Part shown: piece by piece, positions 51,823 to 60,332 of the stretch
Layout: each line of letters opens with the position of its first letter
Numbering within the stretch: the first letter of the stretch is position 1
DNA from: Gaiellasilicea sp037720595
Lineage (GTDB): Bacteria > Actinomycetota > Thermoleophilia > Gaiellales > Gaiellaceae
DNA length: 64,000 bases
NCBI GenBank assembly: GCA_037720595.1
Contig: JBBJLW010000019.1
Span: 1-64,000, forward strand
Direction: 5' to 3'
Translations under genes and position numbers: made by a program
The notes under the pieces: model-generated
Told to the model about the DNA's origin: nothing
Seen by the model: the letters and a program-made list of their open reading frames with translations, nothing else
Databases searched by the model: none

Positions 51823-51933
51823 GTCCGGGGTCAAAGCCCGGACACGTCCGTGTAGCCGCCGCTACTGCCGAAGAGCAGCGCTTCTCTGGCCCGAGTTGTC
51901 CTTTCGAGACACGGCTGGGCTTTGACCCCGGAC
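51823..51933. mobile_element. 111-bp MITE-like element with 17-bp inverted ends
   Basis: GTCCGGGGTCAAAGCCC at 51823-51839 is the exact reverse complement of 51917-51933. The left end can also fold on itself (GTCCGGG with CCCGGAC). The interior holds no gene. No transposase is nearby, so if mobile it depends on one elsewhere in the genome. Confidence 0.6.
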
Positions 51934-51977
51934 GTGGCCGAAGGAGACGGGCTTACCGATCCTTCATCCCCGCTCCC

Positions 51978-51983
51978 TAGACT
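51978..51983 (+). promoter_or_regulatory. -10 box TAGACT, leaderless start
   Basis: TAGACT lies 7 nt before the GTG at 51991, downstream of the inverted-repeat element. Confidence 0.5.
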
Positions 51984-51990
51984 CACGCGT

Positions 51991-53199
51991 GTGAAGGCGC
52001 CGAAGATCCTCGCGGTCGCGTCCGCGGTCGACCTCGACTTCCGCTACGGCTGCACGCCCGCCTGGTGGCAGCTCTGGAAGGGGCTGTACGAGGTCGGCGT
52101 CGACCTGATCGTGACGCCTTACCGCGGCCGGCCGGTCGAATCGCCGTGGTGGCGGACGGCGCCGAATCCGACCTACTACGAAGGTGAGAGCTTCGCTGCC
52201 GCCCGCGACGGTCTCGCACGGCTCAGGGGCGACCGCTACCTCCGCCGCGCCGAAGACCGGCCCGAGGAGACCGCGCTCGACAAGGCAACGCGCGAGACGA
52301 TCTGGCGCTGGGTCACTCCTCGCTGGAAACGGCACCTGACGAAGGTGCTGGACCGCGAGCGCGATGTCGACGCCGTGATCGTGTTCACCGTCCCGATGGC
52401 GCATTTGCGCGGGATCCCCACCTACCTGCGTGAGCGGTTCGGCGTCCCGGTGATCTTCTACGACGGCGACGTGCCGATGAGCCTGCCCGAGTTCGGCGGG
52501 ATGGACACGGGCTTCAACTACTACCACGGGGCCGATCCCTCGGAGTACGACTTGGTGATCTCGAACTCCGAGGGCGGGCTGCCGCGCCTGCTCGAGCTCG
52601 GCGCGCGCCGCGCCGAAACCGTCTTCTGGGGCGCCGATCCCGAGTTCTTCGCGCCGCGCCCCGAGGAAAAAGTGCACGACGTCTTCTTCTACGGCTACGG
52701 GGACAAGTTCCGGCGCGAGTGGATGGCGGCGATGGTGGGAGAGCCGAGCCGAGCGGCGCCGGAGCTCGAGTTCGCGCTCGGCGGGCGGGACTTCCAGGGC
52801 GACACCGGCGGCGCCTGGACGATGGGAGACGTCTCGTTCAACACCTTTGCGCGGGCGATCTCGCAGGCGCGGATCAACCTCAACATCACGCGTCGCTCGC
52901 ACGCGACCGTCCACGCCTCCTCCACGTGCCGGCCCTTCGAGCTGGCCGCGAGCGGCGCTGCGATCGTCTCGAATCCGCACAAGGGAATCGAGCTCTGGTT
53001 CGACCCGGGCAAGGAGTTGCTGATCGTGGAGAACGCGGACGAGGCGCTCTCGGCCTATCGCGCGCTGCTGGCGGATCCGGCGCAGGCCGAGGCGATGGGC
53101 GCGCAGGCGCGCGAGCGTGTGCTCGACGAGCACACGTACGTCCGGCGCGCCCAGCAGCTACTCGAGCTCGCCGGCGTCGGCTCGGCAGTCCGTGTCTGA
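51991..53199 (+). CDS. CgeB-like glycosyltransferase family protein
   Basis: A 402-residue protein. The frame is open from 51922, but GTG 51991 has the -10 box and starts the first strand (KILAVASAVDLDFRYG). It has VIFYDGDVPMSLPEF, YDLVISNSEGGLPRLLELGA, and a C-terminal ARINLNITRRSHATVHASS and CRPFELAASGAAIVSNP block. This is the Glyco_trans_1_2 pattern of spore-coat protein CgeB relatives, GT-B proteins found in surface glycan clusters. It lies with a GT2 and a DUF2304 gene in one run; donor unknown. Confidence 0.82.
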   Translation: MKAPKILAVASAVDLDFRYGCTPAWWQLWKGLYEVGVDLIVTPYRGRPVESPWWRTAPNPTYYEGESFAAARDGLARLRGDRYLRRAEDRPEETALDKATRETIWRWVTPRWKRHLTKVLDRERDVDAVIVFTVPMAHLRGIPTYLRERFGVPVIFYDGDVPMSLPEFGGMDTGFNYYHGADPSEYDLVISNSEGGLPRLLELGARRAETVFWGADPEFFAPRPEEKVHDVFFYGYGDKFRREWMAAMVGEPSRAAPELEFALGGRDFQGDTGGAWTMGDVSFNTFARAISQARINLNITRRSHATVHASSTCRPFELAASGAAIVSNPHKGIELWFDPGKELLIVENADEALSAYRALLADPAQAEAMGAQARERVLDEHTYVRRAQQLLELAGVGSAVRV

Positions 53200-53917
53200 C
53201 GTGCGCCGGATCGCGATCGTCCCTGCGCGAAACGAAGAAGGTGCGATCGGGCCGGTCGTCTCCGAGATCCGCGCCTTCGACCCCGGCGTCGACGTGCTCG
53301 TGGTCGACGACGGCTCGACCGATCGCACCGCCGAGCTCGCCGCCGCAGCCGGCGCTACGGTCATCCGCCTACCTTTCAACCTCGGGATCGGCGGCGCCGT
53401 CCAGACGGGCTTCATGTATGCGCTCGCGCGCGGCTACGAGCTCGCCGTCCGGCTCGACGGCGATGGCCAGCACGACCCTTCGGAGCTCCCTAAGCTGATC
53501 GAGCCGGTACTCCGCGGCGACGCTGACATCGTCGTCGGCTCACGGTTCGCCGGCTCTGGCGATTCGTACCGGCCGCCTCTCGCCCGGCGCGCCGGAATTC
53601 GCTTCTTCGCGGGGATCGTCTCGCTGCTCGTCCGCCAGCGCGTCACCGACACGACCTCCGGGTTCCAGGCGCTGAACGCCAAGGGGATCCGGTTGTTCGC
53701 CGACGACTACCCGCACGACTACCCCGAGGTCGAGGCGACGGTGATGGTGGTCAAGCATCGCCTCCGGCTGCTCGAGGTGCCCGTGCTGATGCGCGAGCGC
53801 GAGCATGGTTCCTCCTCGATCACGGCGCTCCGCTCCGCCTACTACGTCCTCAAGGTGACGCTCGCGCTGCTCGTCGGCGTCTTCCGGCGCACGGCCGTGC
53901 CGCTGGAGGACGCGTGA
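53192..53917 (+). CDS. GT2 glycosyltransferase, GtrB/DPM-like
   Basis: A 241-residue soluble GT-A enzyme: IAIVPARNEEGAIGPVV, VDDGSTDRTAELA, LDGDGQHDPSEL (DXD) and the VTDTTSGFQALN signature of polyprenyl-phosphate sugar synthases. GTG 53192 overlaps the previous stop; GTG 53201 is an alternative. With no membrane tail of its own, it pairs with the small membrane protein that follows. It should make an undecaprenyl-phosphate-sugar that the GT-C enzymes at 45191 or 54283 could use. Confidence 0.88.
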   Translation: MSDVRRIAIVPARNEEGAIGPVVSEIRAFDPGVDVLVVDDGSTDRTAELAAAAGATVIRLPFNLGIGGAVQTGFMYALARGYELAVRLDGDGQHDPSELPKLIEPVLRGDADIVVGSRFAGSGDSYRPPLARRAGIRFFAGIVSLLVRQRVTDTTSGFQALNAKGIRLFADDYPHDYPEVEATVMVVKHRLRLLEVPVLMREREHGSSSITALRSAYYVLKVTLALLVGVFRRTAVPLEDA

Positions 53918-54276
53918 ACGGGGGAACGCCGCTCCGCGTCTCGATCGCGGCCACGATCGCCTCGATCCTGCTGATCCTGATCGTCTTCGAGCTGATCCGC
54001 AGTCGGCGCCTGCGCGAGCGCTACGCGCTGCTCTGGCTCGCGACGGGCGCCGTGCTCCTCGTCCTCTCCGCCTGGCGCGGCGGCCTGAACACGATCGCCG
54101 GCTGGGTCGGCGTCTCGACCTACCCGCCGGCCGTCCTCTTCGCCGTCGCGACCGTGTTCATCCTGGCTGTCCTGCTCCACTACTCGACCGTGATCTCGCG
54201 CCTGTCCGACCAGACCACCATCCTGGCGCAGCGCGTCGCGCTGCTCGAGCGGCAGCAGAGCGCGTCAGAAGACTGA
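53914..54276 (+). CDS. DUF2304 small membrane protein
   Basis: A 120-residue protein with three helices (about residues 8-26, 38-52 and 70-92) and a C-terminal coiled coil (RLSDQTTILAQRVALLERQQ). The motif RLRERYALLWLATG is typical of DUF2304. The family often follows GT2 polyprenyl-phosphate sugar synthases, as here with a GTGA overlap, and may anchor or flip their product. Ends 6 nt before the convergent GT-C gene. Confidence 0.85.
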   Translation: MNGGTPLRVSIAATIASILLILIVFELIRSRRLRERYALLWLATGAVLLVLSAWRGGLNTIAGWVGVSTYPPAVLFAVATVFILAVLLHYSTVISRLSDQTTILAQRVALLERQQSASED

Positions 54277-54282
54277 GCACCG

Positions 54283-55992
54283 TCACGGGTCGGCGGCGAG
54301 CGGCGGGCTCAGGGCAATCACGTCGCCGCCCTCGGAATCGTTCTGCCAGTTCGTCGCGACGCCGATCCGGTAGACCGCGCCCTCGGGCGGCGAGCCGTCG
54401 GTGAACGTCGGCTCGCGCGTCGAGCCGAGCGGCAGCATCAGCAGCCGGCAGTCCGGCGAGCCCTCGGCGAGGCAGTCGAAGTCGGCGCCACCGGCCGCCG
54501 TGCGGAAGACGCGGTAGAAGACCTCGGTGGCGCCGAAGTCGCGATGACTCCAGCTGAGCGTCCGGCTCGATCCGTCGGCTCGGACGACAACCTCGATCGA
54601 CGGATCGACGGGGGTCAGGATCGGCCCGATCGTGACCGCGTCCGGCTGCTCACGCGAGAGGGGTCGGGCGACAGAGATCGCAATCAGCGGCAGCGCCACG
54701 AACACCACCCCCACGACCCCGAGCAGGCGCCGCGAGACGGCCCCAGGACGGCCGGGGAGCAGCCGCGCCGGAATCCTCCGGGCAACGCCCGGCACGAGAA
54801 GCGGGATCGAGGCCGCGAGCAGGAAGTACGCGGGATAGGCCGGCATCATCAGGCGGAAGAAGCTGCCGCTCTCGACCGTCGACTGCGCCGGCGTTCCCTT
54901 GACGACGAGGAAGGCGGCGAACCAGCCCGCAAGACAGCCCGCCACCGGTATCGACCGCCGGGCGACGGCCAGAACTCCCGCGAAGGGCAGCCACTGGAGG
55001 ACGCGAGCGCTCCAGAAGAACTCGCGCAGATGCGCCATGTTGCTGCGGAAGTTCGTCCAGTCGAGGTCGACGTAGCGGCCGATGTCGACGCTCACCCCCA
55101 GCGGCGACGGGAGAGTCGCGCCGGCCGCGAGCCGCGTCTGCTCGAACGCGAACACCGGAAGGTCGCCCAGCCCCCGAACCTTCCAGAGCAGCAGGATGAG
55201 GAGCGGTGGCAGGAGCCCGGCGGCGTACGGAAGCGCGAGACGGATGCGCCGCGCCAGCAGAACGAGCAGAACGGGCCCAGCGAGAAAGAGCACGTTGGAC
55301 GGCTTGATCGCGACTGCGAAGCCCGCCGCGAGCCCGGCGAGCGCAGCGTTCGACCAATCGCCCGCATCGAGGGCACGCACGGCAAGCCAGGCCGCGACGA
55401 GCAGGCAGGTCATGGACGGGTGGTCCGCTAGCCCGGTCAACCCGAGTGCCTGCGGCAGGAACTGCTCGACGTAGCGGTCGTGATAGTCCTCCCGGAAGAA
55501 GGGGATCGCGAGGTACGGCGCCGAGACCCAGAGCCCCGCTGCCCAGAGACCGAGCACCCTGCCGCCGATCCGGGAGGCGAGCGCATAGATGCAGGCGAGC
55601 GCGATCGGGGCGAGGACGAACACGCTCAGCCCCATCGTCGCGGGCAGATAGGAGACGTAGTCGCTCTCGGCGAGCCAGCCGAACGGGAGCAGGAAGACGA
55701 CCCAGCCGTAGCCGATGACTGCCGGAGGGAGCTGGGCGTTCCCGAGCAGCCAGGCGTTCGTCGAGTAGTTGATCTGGTCGCCGCCCTGGTAGAAGACGAA
55801 CCCGTTGTGGCGGACGTTCAGCGCGTAGACGACGAGCGCGAGCCAGTGGACGGCGACGAGAACGGCGAGCACGGTGAGCGGCCGATCCGCGAGCCGGAGC
55901 GCCGCGCGCTCGAGCACCGCTCCGGCCTGCGAAAAACCGCTCCAGCCGCGCTCGAGCAGCGGCGGCGTGGGCGTCGCCTCAGGTTGCCGCAT
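54283..55992 (-). CDS. Large membrane glycosyltransferase-like protein (GT-C/ArnT-like)
   Basis: A 569-residue protein with about ten or more helices after a polar N-terminus. The first extracytoplasmic loop has FVFYQGGDQINYSTNAWL, an acidic site of the GT39/GT83 type, and DYHDRYVEQFLPQALG lies in a later loop. After the last helix (about 425-445) is a globular beta-rich extracytoplasmic domain of 120 residues with two cysteines (DCLAEGSPDC). ATG 55992 overlaps the fucose-synthase-like gene by 14 nt; the open frame beyond is out of phase with homology. It probably uses a polyprenyl-phosphate sugar. Confidence 0.78.
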   Translation of the reverse strand: MRQPEATPTPPLLERGWSGFSQAGAVLERAALRLADRPLTVLAVLVAVHWLALVVYALNVRHNGFVFYQGGDQINYSTNAWLLGNAQLPPAVIGYGWVVFLLPFGWLAESDYVSYLPATMGLSVFVLAPIALACIYALASRIGGRVLGLWAAGLWVSAPYLAIPFFREDYHDRYVEQFLPQALGLTGLADHPSMTCLLVAAWLAVRALDAGDWSNAALAGLAAGFAVAIKPSNVLFLAGPVLLVLLARRIRLALPYAAGLLPPLLILLLWKVRGLGDLPVFAFEQTRLAAGATLPSPLGVSVDIGRYVDLDWTNFRSNMAHLREFFWSARVLQWLPFAGVLAVARRSIPVAGCLAGWFAAFLVVKGTPAQSTVESGSFFRLMMPAYPAYFLLAASIPLLVPGVARRIPARLLPGRPGAVSRRLLGVVGVVFVALPLIAISVARPLSREQPDAVTIGPILTPVDPSIEVVVRADGSSRTLSWSHRDFGATEVFYRVFRTAAGGADFDCLAEGSPDCRLLMLPLGSTREPTFTDGSPPEGAVYRIGVATNWQNDSEGGDVIALSPPLAADP

Positions 55993-56899
55993 GCGCCGGG
56001 GCATGCTCGCGGTACCAGACGATGGTCCGCTCGAGACCGGCGCGAAAATCGGTGTGCGCGCGGAAACCGAAAAGTGCCTCGGCACGAGTGACGTCCAGCC
56101 GGCGGCGCGGCTGCCCGTTCGGCTTCGACTCGTCCCAGGCGACCTCGCCCACGAATCCGCAGGCGTCGGCAACGAGCTCGACGAGGTCGCGAATGGCGAT
56201 TTCCGCGCCGGAGCCGAGGTTCACGGGCTCGGCGCCGTCGTAGCGTTCCGCGGCGAGCACGATCCCGTCGACGGCGTCGTCGACGTAGAGGAACTCGCGG
56301 GTCGGGGAGCCGTCCCCGAAGAGGACGATCCGCTCAGATGATTCGTGCATCTTCCGGATCAGGTCGGGGATCACGTGTGCGGTAGCCGCGTCGAAGTTGT
56401 CGCCGGGGCCGTAGAGGTTGACCGGGAGCAGATGGATGACGTTCATCCCGTACTGGTCGCGATACGCCTGACCGCCGACGAGGAGCGCCTTCTTCGCGAT
56501 CCCGTACGGCGCGTTCGTCTCCTCGGGGTAGCCGTTCCAAAGGTCGTCCTCGCTGAACGGCACCGGCGTGTGCTTCGGGTACTCGCAGATCGTCCCTAGA
56601 GCGACCACCTTCGCCGTGCCGTGCAGGCGGCTCTGCTCGAGCACGTGCGCGCCCATCATCAGGTTCGCGTACCAGTAGCGCCCCGGGTTCGCACGGTTCG
56701 CGCCGATCCCACCGACCTCCGCTGCGAGGTGGAACACGAGCTCGGGTTCCGCGTCGGCGAAAAGACGCGCCGTCTCGTCCATCGAGGTCAGGTCGTAGTC
56801 GCAGCGCCGCGCGACCACCACCTCGTGCCCGTCCGCCTCCAGCCTGGTGACGAGCCGCGAGCCGAGAAAACCGCCTCCGCCTGTGACGAGCGCCCGCAT
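55979..56899 (-). CDS. NAD-dependent epimerase/reductase, GDP-L-fucose synthase-like
   Basis: A 306-residue extended SDR. NADP site TGGGGFLGSRL; HLAAEVGGIGANRANPG, LGTICEYPKHTPVPF, PEETNAPYGIAKKA (YxxxK) and HLLPVNLYGPGDNFD are the Fcl/WcaG signature, and FGDGSPTREFLYVDD also fits. It should epimerise and reduce a GDP-4-keto-6-deoxymannose. The sugar dehydratase-like gene directly upstream fits the same pathway. A -10 box precedes it. Confidence 0.88.
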   Translation of the reverse strand: MRALVTGGGGFLGSRLVTRLEADGHEVVVARRCDYDLTSMDETARLFADAEPELVFHLAAEVGGIGANRANPGRYWYANLMMGAHVLEQSRLHGTAKVVALGTICEYPKHTPVPFSEDDLWNGYPEETNAPYGIAKKALLVGGQAYRDQYGMNVIHLLPVNLYGPGDNFDAATAHVIPDLIRKMHESSERIVLFGDGSPTREFLYVDDAVDGIVLAAERYDGAEPVNLGSGAEIAIRDLVELVADACGFVGEVAWDESKPNGQPRRRLDVTRAEALFGFRAHTDFRAGLERTIVWYREHAPAHAAT

Positions 56900-56906
56900 C
56901 CGGGAG

Positions 56907-56912
56907 AGCCTA
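56907..56912 (-). promoter_or_regulatory. -10 box TAGGCT, leaderless start
   Basis: On the minus strand TAGGCT lies 7 nt before the ATG at 56899, between the two sugar-epimerase genes. Confidence 0.45.
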
Positions 56913-56934
56913 ACCCGCTCCTATGAGGCCCGTG

Positions 56935-58080
56935 TTATGTCGACAGTGTCGACGGCTGAGCTGCCTGCCAGTCGACACGACCGAGCCAGCGCTCGCGGTT
57001 CTCGGCGTACCACGCGATCGTGCAGAAAACGCCTTCCTCCCAGGAAACCTTCGGCTCCCAGCCGGTCTCGCGATGGAGCTTCTCGTAGCCGACTTTGAGT
57101 GCCAGCACGTCGGTGACGCCGGGCCGCAGGCGGGCCGGGTTCGTGACGATGTGCCGGTCGTCCGGCCAGTAACCCCGCTCGACCCCGGTCCGGACGATCA
57201 GCTCGCACCAATCGGCCATCGAGATGTTCGCCCCCTGGCCGTAGACGTAGTGGTCTCCGGGGATGCCCTTCGCCGCGACTGTGAGGTGGCCGCGGACGCC
57301 GTCGGTGCAGAAGCAGAAGTCGCGCAGCGGCTCGAGTGCGCCCAACTCGATCTCGGGCCGCTCGAGCGCCTGCGTGATAATCGTGCCGGTCACGTAGCGC
57401 GGATTCTGGCGCGGGCCGTAGTTGTTGAACATGCGCGTGACGACGCCCGGGACGCCGAACGCGTCGTGGTAGTTCATCGTCAGAAAGTCGGCGGCAACCT
57501 TCGCGGTCGCGTAGATCGACTTCGGGTTGATCGGCGAGCGCTCGTGCAGGATCAGCCCGCCCGCGTTGTCGAAGTCATGGTGGTGCGCAACCGACTCGCG
57601 CACGTTGCCGTACTCCTCCGAGGTGCCCGCGGTGTCGAACTTCTCGAGCTCGAGGCCCCAGTCGACGACCGACTGGAGCAGGTTCAGCGTCCCGATCGTG
57701 TTCGCCATCACCGTCTCGTAGGGGCGGTGCCACGACTCCCCGACGTGCGCCTGCGCGCCGAGATGAAAGACGTACGGCCGGTCCGGGGCGGTGTCGCGGA
57801 GCTCCTTGACGAGGTAGTCGACGGAGGTCTTGTCGGTGAGGTCGGCGAAATGCACCTTCAGCCGGCCGCGCAGGTGCCCGATGTTGTTCACCGCGCCGCT
57901 CGAGGTCGCCCGGACGAACGCATGCACGTTCGCGCCGAGCTCGACGAGCGCGTCGGTGAGGTGCGAGCCCATGAATCCGTCCGCGCCGGTCACGAGCACG
58001 GTGCGTCCGCCGTAGACCTCGCCGAACTCCCGGCGGAGGTCGGCAAGTGCGTTCTCGGTCCAGATCGAGTCGGAGGCCAT
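56935..58080 (-). CDS. NAD-dependent sugar dehydratase, GDP-mannose 4,6-dehydratase-like
   Basis: A 381-residue extended SDR with an N-terminal extension of about 25 residues. NAD site TGADGFMGSHL; HLGAQAHVGESWHRP, AGTSEEYGNV (Thr/Ser-x-Glu-Glu of dehydratases), NPKSIYATAKVAAD (YxxxK) and RMFNNYGPRQNPR. The Glu-Glu next to the catalytic Ser/Thr points to a 4,6-dehydratase. GDP-mannose is likely from the Fcl-like neighbour but not proven. I use ATG 58080; the frame is open to 58191. Confidence 0.83.
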   Translation of the reverse strand: MASDSIWTENALADLRREFGEVYGGRTVLVTGADGFMGSHLTDALVELGANVHAFVRATSSGAVNNIGHLRGRLKVHFADLTDKTSVDYLVKELRDTAPDRPYVFHLGAQAHVGESWHRPYETVMANTIGTLNLLQSVVDWGLELEKFDTAGTSEEYGNVRESVAHHHDFDNAGGLILHERSPINPKSIYATAKVAADFLTMNYHDAFGVPGVVTRMFNNYGPRQNPRYVTGTIITQALERPEIELGALEPLRDFCFCTDGVRGHLTVAAKGIPGDHYVYGQGANISMADWCELIVRTGVERGYWPDDRHIVTNPARLRPGVTDVLALKVGYEKLHRETGWEPKVSWEEGVFCTIAWYAENRERWLGRVDWQAAQPSTLST

Positions 58081-58098
58081 GGTTTCGGGACGCGGGCG

Positions 58099-58104
58099 TA
58101 AGCT
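58099..58104 (+). promoter_or_regulatory. -10 box TAAGCT before the second flippase
   Basis: TAAGCT lies 10 nt before the ATG at 58115, within the short divergent gap to the dehydratase gene. Confidence 0.4.
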
Positions 58105-58114
58105 CTCGCGGCCG

Positions 58115-59590
58115 ATGGAGCGTACCGACCCCTCCCGCCGGAGCGCGCTCGCAAGCGGCGCCCTCACCGCGGTCTCGCTCGTCGTCGTCACCGGCCTCTC
58201 GGCGGTGGTCGGGGTCGTGATCGCGCGTGAGTTCGGGCGTGGCCCGGAGACGGACGGCTTCTTCGCCGCCTACTCCGTCTTTCTCGTGCTGGTACTCGTC
58301 GGGACTGCGATGCGCGTCGCCGTGCTGCCGCCGCTTGCCCGGGCGCGCGCCGCCGGGACGGTCGAGCGGGAGCTCGGCTCCTACGCGGCTGCGATCGCCG
58401 TGATCGCGCTTCCTGCGCTCGCGCTGACGCTATTCGCAAGCGATTGGCTGGCCGGGGAGCTCACCGGCGGGCTGCCGGCCGTGGCACAGGAGACCGCTGC
58501 GGAGACGCTGCGCTTCGTCGTCCCGGCGGCGATCGCGCAGGTCTACGCTGCGCTCGCCGCGAGCGGCCTCGCCGCCTACGACAGCTACGGGACCGCGGCG
58601 GCCGGCTATGCCGCCGGGAGCACGGCGGGAATCGCGCTCATCCTGCTCCTCGTCGACGAGCACGGGATCTCGGCGGTCGCCTGGGGGATGCTCCTGAACG
58701 GGGCGCTCGCGCTCGCGATTCCGGCCTTCGCGCTGGCACGCCGCGTCTCGCTCAGCCGCGTCCGTGCGTTCGGGATCGGCCGCAGGCTGGTCGAGCTCGC
58801 GCGCGCCGTCTCGCTCCCGCTCGTGCTCCAGGGCATCTTCGTCGTCTGTCTCCGCTTCGTCTCGGACCTGGGAACGGGTGCCGTGACGACGTTCACCTAC
58901 GCCTACCTCGTCGCGGCGAGCCTCGTCGCGGTCACCGCCTCCTCGCTCGGGCTCGTCTCGAGCGTCCCGCTCGCGCGCGGGGAGCTGGACGATCGCCGCG
59001 CCACCGAGCACGTCGTCCGGACCTCCTGGATCGCATTCGCGGCGGTCGCCGCCGCGGCGGGCGTCTTCGCGCTCGTCGGGGATCGCGTCGTCGGCGCCGT
59101 GCTGGGCTCCGACTACGGCGGCCGGACCGGCGACGAGCTCGGGCGACTGATCGCGCTCTTCGGTCTCTGGATGGCAGCCTCGGTCGGGGTCACGATCACG
59201 TTCCCGCTGCTCTTCGTGGCCGCCCGCGAGCGGCGGCTGCCGACCGTCGCGCTCGCCACCCTTGCGTTGCACGTCCTCGTCGCGTGGCTCGCGATCGGTG
59301 CCTGGGAGCTCGAGGGGGCCGTCCTCGCGCTGACGCTGACGACGCTCGTGATCCTCATCGCGCTCCTCGCGCTGCTCTCGGCGCGCGTGCTGGCCGGAGC
59401 CTCGCACGGCCTGGGTCTGGCCGCGTTCTTGACCGGCGGGCTCGCGGTGCTCGCGTTCGGCGCCGCCGAGGTCGTCGCCGGCGCGGTCGTGGCAGCCATC
59501 CTCGGGCTCGCCCTCTTCGTCGTGCTGCTCGTCGCGACCCGGTCGGTCGGGCTCCGCGCGGCCTGGGCCTACCTACGGGCGCTCGACTAG
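58115..59590 (+). CDS. MurJ/Wzx-like lipid-linked glycan flippase
   Basis: A 491-residue protein with about fourteen helices. The opening SALASGALTAVSLVVVTGLSAVVGVVIAREFGRGPETDGFFAAY matches the MVIN/MurJ superfamily start, with the conserved DGFFAAY. The frame is open from 58079; ATG 58115 follows the -10 box. It should flip a lipid-linked oligosaccharide. The gene group following it (methyltransferase, GT2, GT4s) is separate from the 34349 flippase group, so it may serve another glycan. MurJ itself is less likely in a glycan locus. Confidence 0.83.
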   Translation: MERTDPSRRSALASGALTAVSLVVVTGLSAVVGVVIAREFGRGPETDGFFAAYSVFLVLVLVGTAMRVAVLPPLARARAAGTVERELGSYAAAIAVIALPALALTLFASDWLAGELTGGLPAVAQETAAETLRFVVPAAIAQVYAALAASGLAAYDSYGTAAAGYAAGSTAGIALILLLVDEHGISAVAWGMLLNGALALAIPAFALARRVSLSRVRAFGIGRRLVELARAVSLPLVLQGIFVVCLRFVSDLGTGAVTTFTYAYLVAASLVAVTASSLGLVSSVPLARGELDDRRATEHVVRTSWIAFAAVAAAAGVFALVGDRVVGAVLGSDYGGRTGDELGRLIALFGLWMAASVGVTITFPLLFVAARERRLPTVALATLALHVLVAWLAIGAWELEGAVLALTLTTLVILIALLALLSARVLAGASHGLGLAAFLTGGLAVLAFGAAEVVAGAVVAAILGLALFVVLLVATRSVGLRAAWAYLRALD

Positions 59591-59593
59591 AGT
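59588..59593 (+). promoter_or_regulatory. -10 box TAGAGT containing the upstream stop codon
   Basis: The TAG of this box is also the stop of the flippase gene. It lies 7 nt before the GTG at 59601. Confidence 0.45.
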
Positions 59594-59600
59594 CGCGGCC

Positions 59601-60332
59601 GTGTTGAGGAAGACCATCAAGCGCGCGGTCGGCCGCGCCGGCCGCAGCGCCGTCGGCAAGACGCTGATCCACGCGGCCGTGCTCGAAGATCCGGGTCGCG
59701 CCCGGTACTCGACCGTGGAGCGCTGGCCGGAACGTCTCGCGGGCTTCGAGGATCTCGCCTTCCTCTTCTCCTCGAACCAGCTCAGTCACGGAATCGCGTC
59801 GCTGCAGCTCGACGAGGCGGCGCTTCTCTATCGCCTGGCGCGCAACGTCTCCCCGGGCGCGGTGGTCGCCGAGATCGGACGCTTCAAGGGTGGCAGCACG
59901 CTGCTCCTCGCGAGCGCTCTGCCGGAGGGGGCGGAGCTCTGGTCGTACGACCTCCACGTCGCCCTGCGGGCGGATCTGAGCGGGCCGGAGCTCGATCGCG
60001 ACCTCGGCGCCGCGCTCGAGCGCTTCGGCCTCGCCGAGCGCGTCCACCTGCTCGTCGCGGACTCCCGCACCGCTGAGCCACCCCCGCGCCCCTGCGAGCT
60101 CGTCTTCGTCGACGGCGACCACAGCTACGAGGGCGCGCATGCGGATTACCAGCGCTGGCGCGAGCTCGTGGCGCCTGGAGGCAGCATCCTCTTCCACGAC
60201 GCCGTCGACACCCACGGCTACGGCAACCACTACGCCGGAGTCGTCGAGCTAATGGGCGAGGTCGGAGCCGACCCCGAGCTCGATCGGCAGGCGGACGCGG
60301 GTTCGATCGCGCACTTCGTCCGCGGCGCCTAG
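59601..60332 (+). CDS. Class I SAM-dependent methyltransferase (Methyltransf_24-like)
   Basis: A 243-residue protein with a basic N-terminus. Motif I is VVAEIGRFKGGSTLLLA; ELWSYDLHVAL, CELVFVDGDHSYEGAHADYQRW and LVAPGGSILFHDAV are the Methyltransf_24 (cephalosporin hydroxylase-like) signature with Asp-His. These are often sugar O-methyltransferases in glycan clusters. The frame ends 1 nt before the GT2 gene. Confidence 0.85.
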   Translation: MLRKTIKRAVGRAGRSAVGKTLIHAAVLEDPGRARYSTVERWPERLAGFEDLAFLFSSNQLSHGIASLQLDEAALLYRLARNVSPGAVVAEIGRFKGGSTLLLASALPEGAELWSYDLHVALRADLSGPELDRDLGAALERFGLAERVHLLVADSRTAEPPPRPCELVFVDGDHSYEGAHADYQRWRELVAPGGSILFHDAVDTHGYGNHYAGVVELMGEVGADPELDRQADAGSIAHFVRGA

